Source: Paenibacillus sp. FSL R5-0490 (GTDB lineage Bacteria; Bacillota; Bacilli; Bacillales; Cytobacillaceae). Taken from it: 64,000 nucleotides of DNA. Every line of letters starts with the position of its first letter. Within the stretch, counting starts at the first letter, position 1. Under the pieces are notes generated by a model. The model saw only the letters and a program-made list of their open reading frames with translations. It did no database searches and was not told the origin of the DNA. Positions 57,002 through 64,000 of the stretch are shown here, in pieces. The position numbers were made by a program, and so were the translations under genes. The stretch is from NCBI RefSeq assembly GCF_001956215.1, contig NZ_MRTQ01000004.1, positions 62,001 through 126,000 of the forward strand, in the 5' to 3' direction.

Positions 57002-58003
57002 ATGTTTGCTAGGGATATTGGGATTGATTTAGGAACAGCCAACGTGCTAATCCACGTTAAAGGCCGAGGTATTGTGCTGAATGAACCATCGGTAGTGGCG
57101 ATTGACCGAAATACAAACAAGGTGCTGGCCGTAGGAGAAGAAGCACGCCGCATGGTCGGCCGTACGCCGGGGAACATCGTGGCAATCCGGCCGCTAAAAG
57201 ATGGGGTTATTGCCGACTTTGATGTAACAGAAGCGATGCTGAAGCATTTTATCAACAAACTGAATGTTAAAGGCTTCTTATCGAAGCCGCGCATTCTGAT
57301 CTGCTGCCCGACAAATGTGACAGGTGTTGAACAGAAAGCGATCAGGGAAGCGGCTGAAAAAAGCGGCGGCAAAAAGATTTACCTCGAAGAAGAGCCAAAA
57401 GTTGCGGCCATCGGAGCAGGCATGGACATCTTCCAGCCGAGCGGCAACATGGTTGTCGATATCGGCGGCGGAACAACGGATGTCGCGGTTTTATCAATGG
57501 GTGACATTGTGACGTCTTCATCCATAAAAATGGCCGGAGATAAATTTGACAACGAAATTCTTCAATACATCAAAAAAGAGTACAAGCTTTTAATCGGTGA
57601 AAGAACAGCTGAAAACATTAAAGTAACGATTGGGACTGTGTTCCCTGGCGGCAAAAACGAAGAAATGGAAATCCGCGGCCGCGATATGGTTTCCGGTCTT
57701 CCAAGAACCATTACAGTTCGTTCCGAGGAAGTTCAGGGTGCTTTGGCAGAATCCGTTGATGTCATCGTCCAGGCTGCTAAAAGCGTGCTGGAACGCACAC
57801 CTCCTGAATTGTCTGCAGACATCATTGACCGCGGGGTAATTTTAACAGGAGGCGGCGCACTTCTTCACGGAATCGACCAGCTTTTGGCGGAAGAGCTGAA
57901 AGTTCCTGTCTTAATTGCCGAAAACCCGATGGATTGCGTAGCTGTTGGAACTGGCATCATGCTTGATAATATTGATAAGCTTCCGAAGAAGAAGCTTGTA
58001 TAA
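57002..58003 (+). CDS. mbl: Rod-shape protein Mbl (MreB-like actin)
   Basis: Bacterial actin that organises lateral-wall synthesis along the cell cylinder. The 333-aa protein has the actin ATPase motifs: phosphate-1 IGIDLGTANVLIHVKG, connect-1/phosphate-2 MVVDIGGGTTDVAVLS, and adenosine loop GVILTGGGALLHG. Its place next to spoIIID and before flhO identifies it as Mbl rather than MreB or MreBH. ATG 57002 lies about 10 bases after AAGGAGG; an upstream in-frame extension to 56978 covers that site. A terminator follows. Confidence 0.95.
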   Translation: MFARDIGIDLGTANVLIHVKGRGIVLNEPSVVAIDRNTNKVLAVGEEARRMVGRTPGNIVAIRPLKDGVIADFDVTEAMLKHFINKLNVKGFLSKPRILICCPTNVTGVEQKAIREAAEKSGGKKIYLEEEPKVAAIGAGMDIFQPSGNMVVDIGGGTTDVAVLSMGDIVTSSSIKMAGDKFDNEILQYIKKEYKLLIGERTAENIKVTIGTVFPGGKNEEMEIRGRDMVSGLPRTITVRSEEVQGALAESVDVIVQAAKSVLERTPPELSADIIDRGVILTGGGALLHGIDQLLAEELKVPVLIAENPMDCVAVGTGIMLDNIDKLPKKKLV

Positions 58004-58007
58004 CAAC

Positions 58008-58037
58008 GGACCTGCCAATTTGGCGGGTTTTTCTTTT
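58008..58037 (+). terminator. Terminator after mbl
   Basis: ACCTGCCA / TGGCGGGT stem with a short AT loop and a T-rich tail. Confidence 0.8.
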
Positions 58038-58201
58038 TGGGTCAGCTGAAAGTAAACTTTTTTCCATTTCAGCCGATGAAAAGAAGGTACAGCACTTTTT
58101 CAAAATCTGACTTCATTCTTCAAATTTTTAATGTTTATTGTCGGAAAGTTTTTTATAATAGAGCTAGAATAGATTGTTCGGAATAAATAGAGGTGAAACA
58201 G

Positions 58202-59041
58202 ATGTTTAGAGGTTTCTACACAGCTGCTTCCGGAATGCTTGCACAGCAGCGGAGAACGGAAGTACTGACAAATAATATGGCGAATGCCAATACACCCGGC
58301 TTTAAAGCAGATCAGACGAGCCTGAGGGCTTTTCCGGAGATGCTGCTCAAGCGAATGGGCCAGCAGACCGTGCCGACTGAAAATGGACTAAACCTTCCTT
58401 ATAATAATGAAGTCGGGAGACTGACTACGGGGGTTTATATGCAGGAGACGCTACCGTCCTTCATGCAGGGAGATATGAAGGAAACAGGCCTCGGTACTGA
58501 CCTGGCATTGCTGGATCTTAATTTGCCGGTTAATCCGGAAACAGGCTTAAGAGGGACTGTTTTTTATAACGCAGCTGGAAACGACGGCGAACCGCGCTAT
58601 ACGAGGAATGGGAATTTCACCATCGATGCCGGGGGCTATTTGACGACAGCAGGCGGATTATATATTTTAGATGATGCGGGTGAGCGGATTCAGCTCTCCA
58701 GTGACCGTTTTACAGTAAGTGAAGATGGTGTGATTACCGGTGAAGCGGGTGAAACAGCCAGACTAGGCATCACTTTTTCCCAAAATCCCGAAAGTCTGAG
58801 AAAAGAAGGCGACGGACTTTTTGCAGCGACAGAAGAGAGCATCCTTGAAAATGCCTATAATGCACAGAATGTCCAATTCAAGCTTCAGCAGGGCTATCTG
58901 GAGCGTTCCAATGTGGATGCATCCCGTACAATGACGGATATGATGGCAGCCTATCGCTCTTTTGAAGCCAACCAAAAGGTTCTCCAGGCATATGACCGCA
59001 GTATGGAGAAAGCCGCAAATGAAATCGGGCGGATCGGGTAA
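58202..59041 (+). CDS. flhO: Flagellar hook-basal body rod protein FlhO
   Basis: Axial protein of the flagellar basal body, related to FlgF/FlgG, thought to make part of the distal rod under the hook. The N-terminal motif GFYTAASGMLAQQRRTEVLTNNMANANTPGFKAD (parts RTEVLTNNMANANTPGFKAD) and C-terminal AYRSFEANQKVLQAYDRSMEKA (parts RSFEANQKVLQAYD) are the coiled-coil ends typical of axial proteins. About 279 aa. ATG 58202 is 7 bases after GAGGTGA. It is followed by flhP, as in B. subtilis. Confidence 0.93.
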   Translation: MFRGFYTAASGMLAQQRRTEVLTNNMANANTPGFKADQTSLRAFPEMLLKRMGQQTVPTENGLNLPYNNEVGRLTTGVYMQETLPSFMQGDMKETGLGTDLALLDLNLPVNPETGLRGTVFYNAAGNDGEPRYTRNGNFTIDAGGYLTTAGGLYILDDAGERIQLSSDRFTVSEDGVITGEAGETARLGITFSQNPESLRKEGDGLFAATEESILENAYNAQNVQFKLQQGYLERSNVDASRTMTDMMAAYRSFEANQKVLQAYDRSMEKAANEIGRIG

Positions 59042-59075
59042 TGACCTGCCGCAGACCCGCTAAGGGGGAAAAACA

Positions 59076-59903
59076 ATGAATCGTACGATGATCACGGCAA
59101 CAAATACCCTGGCCCAGCTGCAGAAACAGATGGATATTGTCAGCCATAATGTGGCCAACATTGATACAGCGGGCTTTAAAAGACGGGAAGCCAATTTCAC
59201 TGATTTGCTTTTTCAGCAGTTTAATAATCAGCGGAATCTGGCTGCTGAGGCAGGAAGACTGACTCCGGCAGGCATCAGGCAGGGCGTGGGCGCAAAGCTG
59301 GCGCAGTCCCAAATCGTCATGCAGCAGGGTTCTTTAAAGAGAACAGACCGGCCGCTCGACTTTGCTTTCACAAAGGAAGGCCAGTATTTCCGTGTGCTGG
59401 AGCAGACGGAAGACGGAGCAGCAGTGCGTTTTACCAGAGCGGGCGCTTTTTATTTAACACCGGTTTCGGATAATGAGACCATGCTTGTGACAGCTGACGG
59501 ACTGCCGGTTCTTGATGAAAATAATAATTCGATTATAATAAATGGACAGGCTAAAAATTTTAAAGTGACCGATACAGGGAGCTTTTTGGCGGAAGCAGCC
59601 AATGGTGCCATCCAGGAATTCAATCTTGGAGTGGTCCTGATCAACAAGCCTCAATTCCTGGAGCAAAAAGGTGATAATCTTCTTGGCCTGCCAGATGGAA
59701 TAGATGGCGAGGGGATTTTTACAGAGCTGAACGGTGCACTCCGCGGACAGATTGGAATGGCCCAGGGTTCCCTTGAACAGTCCAATGTGGATTTGTCCAA
59801 GGAAATGACAGAATTGATCAACCTCCAGCGGGCTTATCAGTTTCAGTCCAGATCCGTCTCCATGGCTGATCAAATGATGGGGCTGGTCAATGGAATACGT
59901 TAG
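59076..59903 (+). CDS. flhP: Flagellar hook-basal body rod protein FlhP
   Basis: Second FlgG-like axial protein of the rod, 275 aa. The N terminus MDIVSHNVANIDTAGFKRRE and the C terminus TELINLQRAYQFQSRSVSMAD are the conserved axial ends, and the middle (about 95-230) is the variable rod/hook domain. In B. subtilis FlhO and FlhP are needed for hook assembly. It lies 34 bases after flhO and is probably in the same transcript. The ribosome site is AAGGGGGAAA. Confidence 0.93.
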   Translation: MNRTMITATNTLAQLQKQMDIVSHNVANIDTAGFKRREANFTDLLFQQFNNQRNLAAEAGRLTPAGIRQGVGAKLAQSQIVMQQGSLKRTDRPLDFAFTKEGQYFRVLEQTEDGAAVRFTRAGAFYLTPVSDNETMLVTADGLPVLDENNNSIIINGQAKNFKVTDTGSFLAEAANGAIQEFNLGVVLINKPQFLEQKGDNLLGLPDGIDGEGIFTELNGALRGQIGMAQGSLEQSNVDLSKEMTELINLQRAYQFQSRSVSMADQMMGLVNGIR

Positions 59904-59921
59904 ATAAAAAGGGGAAATAAA

Positions 59922-60191
59922 ATGTCAGTAAACAACAGTAATCAAGAAGCAGTCAAGACGCGTGAACAACTGAAAAATGAACGCAGCAAAGATGAGTCAC
60001 CGCGTAAAGGGCGGGTTCGCATTCGTCTCATTCCGATCTGGCTTCGGATTATTATTGTCGTGCTTTTAATTTTCCTGAGCGTTACGGCAGGAGCCGCGGT
60101 CGGGTATGGTGTCATTGGCGGCGGCGAAATGAAGGATATTTTTTCAAAGTCCACCTGGATGCATATAATTGAACTGGTGGAAAAAGAATAG
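59922..60191 (+). CDS. EpuA-like single-pass membrane protein (often labelled RNA polymerase subunit beta)
   Basis: An 89-aa protein with a charged cytoplasmic N terminus, a basic stretch RKGRVRIRLIPIWLRI, one membrane helix (about 44-66) and the conserved GAAVGYGVIGGGEMKDIF-type tail. The family (PF11772/EpuA) is widely mis-named DNA-directed RNA polymerase subunit beta; nothing here resembles RpoB. It follows flhP after 18 bases with AAAAGGGGAAA, likely co-transcribed. Function is unknown. Confidence 0.8.
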   Translation: MSVNNSNQEAVKTREQLKNERSKDESPRKGRVRIRLIPIWLRIIIVVLLIFLSVTAGAAVGYGVIGGGEMKDIFSKSTWMHIIELVEKE

Positions 60192-60314
60192 AAATGAAAA
60201 GGAGGGCGGAAAACCCTTCTTTTTTTGTTGGCACTTTGCGTATAATCAATTTTTTAGTAAAATAAATATAAGCTATTAGTATCTGGTACTAAATAATGCA
60301 TGGGAGCGATACAT

Positions 60315-60743
60315 ATGAAATTAAATGTAGAAGAAATCAAAGAAATCATCCCTCACCGATATCCATTCCTGTTCGTGGATTCCATTGAAGAGCTTGAGCC
60401 TGGAAAAAGAGCCGTCGGCAAAAAGAATGTAAGTGCCAACGAGGAAGTATTTAATGGACATTTCCCTAATTACAATGTATTCCCGGGATGCCTCACGCTT
60501 GAAGCCTGTGCGCAGACAGGTGCTGTGGCGCTGCTGTCACTGGATGAATATAAAGGTAAACTTGCCTTTTTTGCGGGTGTGGAGAAATGCCGCTGGAAAC
60601 GCCAGGTGCGGCCGGGCGATACACTCATCATGGAGGTCGAATTGCTCTCCGTCCGCAGAGGAATCGGAAAAGGCAAAGCCCGAGCGACCGTTGATGGCGA
60701 AGTGGCGATGGAAGCAGAAATTATGTTTGCGATTGAAAGATAA
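60315..60743 (+). CDS. fabZ: 3-hydroxyacyl-ACP dehydratase FabZ
   Basis: Dehydrates beta-hydroxyacyl-ACP in fatty acid elongation. The 142-aa hot-dog fold has [13 protein letters not shown], the catalytic His in [13 protein letters not shown] and the catalytic Glu in [14 protein letters not shown]. The loop reads [13 protein letters not shown] where B. subtilis and most bacteria have EYPVMPGVLIVEA, so the substrate tunnel may differ. ATG 60315 follows GGGAGCG; the frame extends to 60300. Position after flhO-flhP equals B. subtilis ywpB (fabZ). A terminator follows. Confidence 0.93.
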   Translation: MKLNVEEIKEIIPHRYPFLFVDSIEELEPGKRAVGKKNVSANEEVFNGHFPNYNVFPGCLTLEACAQTGAVALLSLDEYKGKLAFFAGVEKCRWKRQVRPGDTLIMEVELLSVRRGIGKGKARATVDGEVAMEAEIMFAIER

Positions 60744-60750
60744 AGCTAAG

Positions 60751-60785
60751 ACAATCCCGTACACAATGTGCGGGATTTTTTCTGT
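60751..60785 (+). terminator. Terminator after fabZ
   Basis: AATCCCGTACA / TGTGCGGGATT stem with a short loop and six T residues. Confidence 0.9.
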
Positions 60786-60878
60786 AAAAAAAGATGCAAG
60801 TTGTTTCGGTTTTTGGGAAATATAAAGGAAGACCAATGCAGCAGGTCAACAATACATCTATTGAAAGGAGCTTTTACG

Positions 60879-61190
60879 ATGAATAAAAAGCTTTTAACAC
60901 TTATCGGAGGAACTGCTCTTTCCGCCATGCTACTTGCAGGCTGTGCTACTGACAACCAGGAGCCGCCGCCGGAAGATGATACAATCACTGAGGATAATAA
61001 TGGTGATGTAAATGATGGCGATATGAACGGTGACAACGGCGATATGACGAATGATCTGAATGAAAACACAGATGACAACGACATCAACACAGATGACGAC
61101 GGCGACATGATGGAAGACAACAACGAGCCGGGCGAAGACGCTGTAGAAGATAATCTCGATATGCAGGATGAGGATAATAAAGATAAGTAA
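60879..61190 (+). CDS. Small, strongly acidic lipoprotein
   Basis: A 103-aa predicted lipoprotein: signal MNKKLLTLIGGTALSAMLLAGC with lipobox LLAGC and Cys22 as the lipidated residue. Everything after it is low complexity, made of Asp, Asn, Glu, Gly and Met, with D-N-G-D and D-D-D-G-D motifs that could bind divalent cations but do not form a full EF-hand. I do not recognise a family. GAAAGGAG lies 9 bases before ATG 60879. A bidirectional terminator follows, shared with ywpF. Confidence 0.75.
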   Translation: MNKKLLTLIGGTALSAMLLAGCATDNQEPPPEDDTITEDNNGDVNDGDMNGDNGDMTNDLNENTDDNDINTDDDGDMMEDNNEPGEDAVEDNLDMQDEDNKDK

Positions 61191-61199
61191 TAGGTAAGA

Positions 61200-61236
61200 A
61201 AAACTCCCGTCATGACTGAGCGGGAGTTTCTTTATT
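61200..61236. terminator. Bidirectional terminator between the acidic lipoprotein gene and ywpF
   Basis: AAACTCCCGTCA / TGAGCGGGAGTTT-type stem with A-rich and T-rich flanks. Confidence 0.85.
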
Positions 61237-61668
61237 TTCCTTTTTAGCAGTGGCCAGGCGGGGCTTGCTTTGCATCTTAACCTTGAATTCGTCTAGAAGA
61301 TTGTCGCCGATGTAGCCCTTGGCCAAGAGGTCCTGGAGCAGCAATTCGGCGTAATCATTTTTCGTTCTTTTGAGTGATCCCTCAAAAAGGATGCTGATAT
61401 GGTTTTCCAGTTCGCTGATAGAGGTAATTTTAGTTTGGAATGCGGCTGGATCGTTTTCTTTTTTGGTTATAACAACTTGGATGGTCAGCTCGTCCTCATC
61501 ATCAGCGCGCTTTTTGAAGTACTCAAGATAGGATTTATCAATAAATGCCTCCAGAAGCCAGTTGCTCTTCTCATCTTCTTTATTAATAATCAATCCATCA
61601 TCCAGTTCAATATCAATCAGGCCATTTTCTTCCACCAATTGCAGAGAAACAAGTTTAAATGTTTTCAT
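61210..61668 (-). CDS. ywpF: YwpF-like protein
   Basis: A 152-aa soluble protein matching B. subtilis YwpF: MKTFKLVSLQLVEENG, DDGLIINKEDEKSNWLLEAF, VVITKKENDPAAF, ISILFEGSLKRTKNDYAELLL and KVKMQSKPRLA are all shared in form. The C-terminal tail is Lys/Glu-rich. Function is unknown (PF14183 type). The minus-strand ATG is preceded by GGAGGTTAGCC. Its position opposite and just before ssb is as in B. subtilis ywpF-ywpG-ssbB. Confidence 0.9.
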   Translation of the reverse strand: MKTFKLVSLQLVEENGLIDIELDDGLIINKEDEKSNWLLEAFIDKSYLEYFKKRADDEDELTIQVVITKKENDPAAFQTKITSISELENHISILFEGSLKRTKNDYAELLLQDLLAKGYIGDNLLDEFKVKMQSKPRLATAKKENKETPAQS

Positions 61669-61814
61669 GGCTAACCTCCATCTCTAAAATAAGTTGTCTA
61701 TAAAAAATTATAACACAGCCCAAACTGAAAGCGAATTTGACAGTTTGTCGAATTTTCTTTTTATTAATGCTGAAAATCGTATTTTCGAGGCAGTTTTTTG
61801 CGGAAAAGGGACGG

Positions 61815-61869
61815 AAAATTAAATTTTATGGGTATTTTTACCGAAAAAGCACTGTGAAAAACACATTTT
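61815..61869 (+). promoter_or_regulatory. Candidate ComK box upstream of ssb
   Basis: Two AT-boxes AAAA-N5-TTTT at 61815-61827 and 61857-61869, 42 bp centre to centre, that is four helical turns. ComK binds paired AT-boxes on one DNA face. The second ends 6 bp before the -35 element. Confidence 0.6.
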
Positions 61870-61875
61870 CGCTTT

Positions 61876-61905
61876 TTTACATTTTGGGGAGGTTCCGGCT
61901 ATGAT
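61876..61905 (+). promoter_or_regulatory. Candidate promoter of ssb
   Basis: TTTACA, 18-bp spacer, TATGAT; start near 61912, about 20 nt before the gene. Confidence 0.5.
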
Positions 61906-61934
61906 AAGGCTATCAAAGAGAGGAGATGAAAACC

Positions 61935-62303
61935 ATGATCAATCAAGTGACCCTGGTGGGAAGGCTGACAAAGGACCCTGAGCTGAAAAGGACACAGGAG
62001 GGAATTCCGGTAACAAATGTGACACTGGCAGTTAATCGCCAGTACCGGAACCAGCAGGGGGAAATCGATGCAGACTTTGTGCAGTGCACCTTATGGAAGA
62101 AAACGGCTGAAAATACATCTCAGTATTGCCGGAAAGGAACCCTGATTGGAGTAACCGGGCGGATCCAGACAAGGCATTATGATAATCAGGAAAAGAAGCG
62201 CATTTATGTAACAGAGGTGGTTGCTGAATCCGTCCGCTTTCTTGAACGGAAGAAGACAGAGGACATTCCAGTGACTGTAACCAAGGAGGAGCTTCCGTTT
62301 TGA
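61935..62303 (+). CDS. ssbB: Short single-stranded DNA-binding protein (SsbB type)
   Basis: Binds single-stranded DNA during competence or repair. The OB-fold is complete: MINQVTLVGRLTKDPELK, TNVTLAVNRQYRNQQGEIDADF (two conserved parts) and KGTLIGVTGRIQTRHYDN. The length of 122 aa is that of SsbB (YwpH), not of the 170-aa replication SsbA, and there is no Gly-rich linker. However, it ends EELPF, like the acidic-hydrophobic tip used by SsbA to recruit partners, which B. subtilis SsbB lacks. ATG 61935 is about 10 bases after GAGAGGAG; an ATG at 61926 overlaps it. A small gene is coupled downstream. Confidence 0.93.
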   Translation: MINQVTLVGRLTKDPELKRTQEGIPVTNVTLAVNRQYRNQQGEIDADFVQCTLWKKTAENTSQYCRKGTLIGVTGRIQTRHYDNQEKKRIYVTEVVAESVRFLERKKTEDIPVTVTKEELPF

Positions 62304-62500
62304 ATGAAGTGTCCGAAAGAGAAAAGGCAATGGAATATATGCTCGAAAGCCTCATCAAAATGCTCGGAAAATCAAACCACAGAGTCGATGATCTGAACAA
62401 ACGGGTACTCCAGCTTGAATCGCTCATCCGTGAAACGGTCATGCAAAACAGCCATCCACAAGAGCAGCAAACACCTAAACGCTTCTCCATCATGAATTGA
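62300..62500 (+). CDS. Small coiled-coil protein coupled to ssb
   Basis: A 66-aa protein, mostly one amphipathic helix with heptads (ESLIKMLGKSNHRVDDLNKR, then LQLESLIRE). The TTG start at 62300 overlaps the ssb stop (TTGA), and AAGGAGGAG inside the ssb end lies 8 bases upstream, giving clear translational coupling. I do not recognise the family. A partner role for the SSB is inference. A terminator lies about 85 bases downstream. Confidence 0.65.
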   Translation: MNEVSEREKAMEYMLESLIKMLGKSNHRVDDLNKRVLQLESLIRETVMQNSHPQEQQTPKRFSIMN

Positions 62501-62581
62501 CGGCATCCCCCAACCAGCTGTCCACACATATTCCTTCACTATAGAAAATCAATCTTATCCTCAAAACTTCCCCAAATTGGA

Positions 62582-62611
62582 ACCCGGTACACTTGTGCCG
62601 GGTTATTTTTA
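62582..62611 (+). terminator. Terminator of the ssb operon
   Basis: AACCCGGTACA / TGTGCCGGGTT stem with a short loop and TATTTTT tail. Confidence 0.85.
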
Positions 62612-62612
62612 T

Positions 62613-62647
62613 GGTGACAGGGACCGCTCGAATTTTGTCGAATGACC
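62613..62647. repeat. GGTGACAGG / CGAATTTTGTCGAAT repeat, copy 4
   Basis: GGTGACAGGGACCGCT followed by CGAATTTTGTCGAAT, ending 3 bases before the stop codon of the minus-strand XRE gene. Like copies 1 and 2 it touches a gene's 3' end, but from the other side. Confidence 0.85.
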
Positions 62648-63046
62648 TAAAATTCCTTCAATGCCTGAATGTTGTTCTTGATCACTCTCACAGCAAGAGC
62701 CTTTTTCTTTTCGTTAAAGGTGTATATATCCAGGAGGGCTTTTTTCAGGTCCGGATAATGGCTGATGATCTCCCGGATCATCTCCATGTCCTTATCATCC
62801 GGGTTTTCTTTTAAAACGGACTTGTCTGCTGTGTAGGAGGACTGGCTCGCCAATTCATCAGTCAATAAGGTCTTGTCCACTTTATATACTTCTGCCATTT
62901 GTACGAGGGTTTGGTAAGTGGGGGTGACCTTGCCTGTCTCGTATTTGCTGATGGTTGAGCGATCCACTTTCAGCATTTTCTGCCGCAAAATCCTGAGTCC
63001 ACTTTCGATCCGTTCTTAACTTTCTCAGTATTTCAGGTAAAGACAT
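62647..63046 (-). pseudogene. XRE-family regulator with a frameshift in its HTH
   Basis: The minus strand from ATG (63046-63044) encodes MSLPEILRKLRTDRKWTQDFAA, a normal XRE start after GGTGAAAAGG. One extra base near 62976-62990 (GCAGAAAATGC in place of a GCAAAAATGC-like reading) shifts the frame. The other frame continues with KMLKVDRSTISKYETGKVTPTYQTL and runs to a proper end after about 113 residues. Restoring the frame gives a typical helix-turn-helix of about 130 aa total. The gene is either a recent pseudogene or a sequencing/assembly error. A shorter product from an internal ATG would lack half the HTH. Confidence 0.8.
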
Positions 63047-63252
63047 CCTTTTCACCGCCATTTGCTTTCTTTCTTTTAACTTAGCGGGAATAATGTGTAA
63101 AAAGGCTGTTTGTGAACGGTGGTCACACTAATGAATGTGATTAATATTCACAAATAATAAATACTGCTGAATAGGCATTAAGAACCAGGGAGGATATTCA
63201 CAGAATATGTCGAATATATTTTTTGAAAATAATAAAAAGGAGGTTTGATTTA

Positions 63253-63639
63253 GTGGAAAAAGGAGATGAAACCGGGTACCTGTATTTTCAGACAGAAAAT
63301 AAAAGTCTAAATACCGATCATCAGCCAAGCTTCTTTGATGCGCTTCAGCTGATTAAGCTCCAGAATAATAAATCCTATCAAAGAATTCCTCTTAGAAGCC
63401 ATACTTCACTTATGTTCAACGATACGGAACGAACTCTTCACTACAAGTTTAACTTCTTATTAAGCCAAGTGGCAATTAACTCCGGGGACAAGAAACCTAC
63501 ATACCAGCAGCTATCCTGTTTTATTATAAAAGAAGGCAGCAAAGTCACGTTTCTGACGCAAAAACCTAATAAGCCGGAATATGCAAAAATTAAAGAACAG
63601 CCTTCAAGCCTTTATGCATATCAAGGACTTGAAGACTGA
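63253..63639 (+). CDS. Hypothetical protein upstream of the ywqA helicase end
   Basis: A 128-aa soluble protein, MEKGDETGYLYFQTENKSLN at the start, with a beta-rich middle (ERTLHYKFNFLLSQVAINSG) and a basic C-terminal half. I do not recognise it. The start is GTG 63253, 9 bases after AAAAAGGAGG, a perfect ribosome site, which supports a real gene. It converges with the SNF2 helicase gene; only 7 bases separate the two stops and no clear terminator lies between. Function is unknown. Confidence 0.65.
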   Translation: MEKGDETGYLYFQTENKSLNTDHQPSFFDALQLIKLQNNKSYQRIPLRSHTSLMFNDTERTLHYKFNFLLSQVAINSGDKKPTYQQLSCFIIKEGSKVTFLTQKPNKPEYAKIKEQPSSLYAYQGLED

Positions 63640-63646
63640 ATCAATT

Positions 63647-64000
63647 TTATGTCAGGTGAACCAGGTCCCGCAGCTCATCTGTTGAAAGCTCGGTAATCCA
63701 GTTCTCGCTTGTAATGATCTGGTCATTAAGGGACTGCTTTTTTTCAAGCATAGCATCTATTTTTTCCTCGAGTGTGCCGGTGGCAATCATTTTATGCACA
63801 TGAACAAAGCGATTTTGCCCAATCCGGTAGGCGCGGTCAGTTGCCTGATTTTCCACGGCAGGATTCCACCAGCGGTCATAATGGATAACATGGTTTGCTG
63901 CCGTCAGATTCAAACCGGTTCCGCCGGCTTTAAGCGACAGCAGGAATACCGGGAATTCATGATTTTGAAAACGGCTGATCATAGAATCCCGTTCCTGCTT
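63647..64000 (-). CDS. ywqA: SNF2-family helicase, C-terminal end (partial)
   Basis: The last 117 residues of a Swi2/Snf2 DNA translocase; the rest lies beyond the window. Helicase motif V ([23 protein letters not shown]) and motif VI ([20 protein letters not shown]) are present in their family forms. They are followed by the C-terminal bracing helix with [17 protein letters not shown]. Such proteins remodel protein-DNA complexes using ATP. YwqA lies near ywpF-ssbB in B. subtilis, which supports the symbol. Confidence 0.9.
   Translation of the reverse strand, partial: KQERDSMISRFQNHEFPVFLLSLKAGGTGLNLTAANHVIHYDRWWNPAVENQATDRAYRIGQNRFVHVHKMIATGTLEEKIDAMLEKKQSLNDQIITSENWITELSTDELRDLVHLT

Noticed and set aside
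59922-60191. RNA polymerase beta subunit
   Set aside because: The 89-residue single-pass membrane protein only carries this name by database propagation; no RpoB motif is present.

Overview
The window is chromosomal DNA from an endospore-forming, probably motile, low-to-moderate-GC Firmicute of the family Bacillaceae. Four sporulation genes (spoIIR, spoIID, spoIIQ, spoIIID), gsiB, mbl, flhO/flhP, Bacillus-type sigma-A/B/E/F promoter motifs and strong AGGAGG ribosome sites support this. The order rpmE-tdk-prfA-prmC-spoIIR-ywlB-ywlC-mntP-ywlE-rpiB-ywlG-glyA-upp-atp-ywzB-ywmB-murA-spoIID-spoIIQ-spoIIID-mbl-flhO-flhP-fabZ-ywpF-ssb-ywqA follows the origin-proximal arm of Bacillus subtilis. The genome therefore looks like a relative (Cytobacillus/Mesobacillus-like is a guess) with local insertions.

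Layout. 1-12 kb: end of rpmE, thymidine kinase, release factor 1 and its methylase, SpoIIR, a GsiB stress protein, YwlB, the tRNA t6A enzyme YwlC (its 5' end inside a dense DnaA-box cluster), MntP, arginine phosphatase YwlE, a chemoreceptor, RpiB and YwlG. 12-21 kb: glyA, upp, wecB, a MerR-like coiled-coil protein, a sigma-B-type small membrane protein, a secreted serine hydrolase and a secreted Vpr-like subtilase. 21-29 kb: the complete ATP synthase operon (atpZ-I-B-E-F-H-A-G-D-C). 29-32 kb: an ftsZ outside any division cluster, small unknown genes and a LysM-3D wall protein. 32-43 kb: an 11-gene complex I operon (nuoABCDHIJKLMN) without the NADH-oxidising NuoEFG module. 43-49 kb: ywzB, ywmB, murA, spoIID, a VanZ-like gene, spoIIQ and pcp. 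49.8-54.8 kb: a CcpA-type, sodium-symporter operon with a DUF4212 small subunit, a cNMP/CBS/DUF294 regulator and a DnaQ-like exonuclease. 55-64 kb: a LysM protein, spoIIID, mbl, flhO/flhP, an EpuA-like protein, fabZ, an acidic lipoprotein, ywpF, a short ssb with a likely ComK box, a frameshifted XRE regulator and the end of the SNF2 helicase ywqA.

Functionally the window joins energy conservation (F1Fo ATPase plus truncated complex I), cell-envelope and sporulation morphogenesis, C1/nucleotide salvage and stress functions. The most striking non-coding content is a DnaA-box cluster at ywlC and at least five families of intergenic repeats. One is a 52-bp-period tandem array that carries an inverted repeat in each unit. 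Another is a short element that supplies the stop codons of prmC and mntP. MITE-like palindromes sit inside the atp and nuo operons. Several candidate regulatory sites (sigma-B, sigma-F, sigma-E, cre, ComK) were found by eye and are untested.
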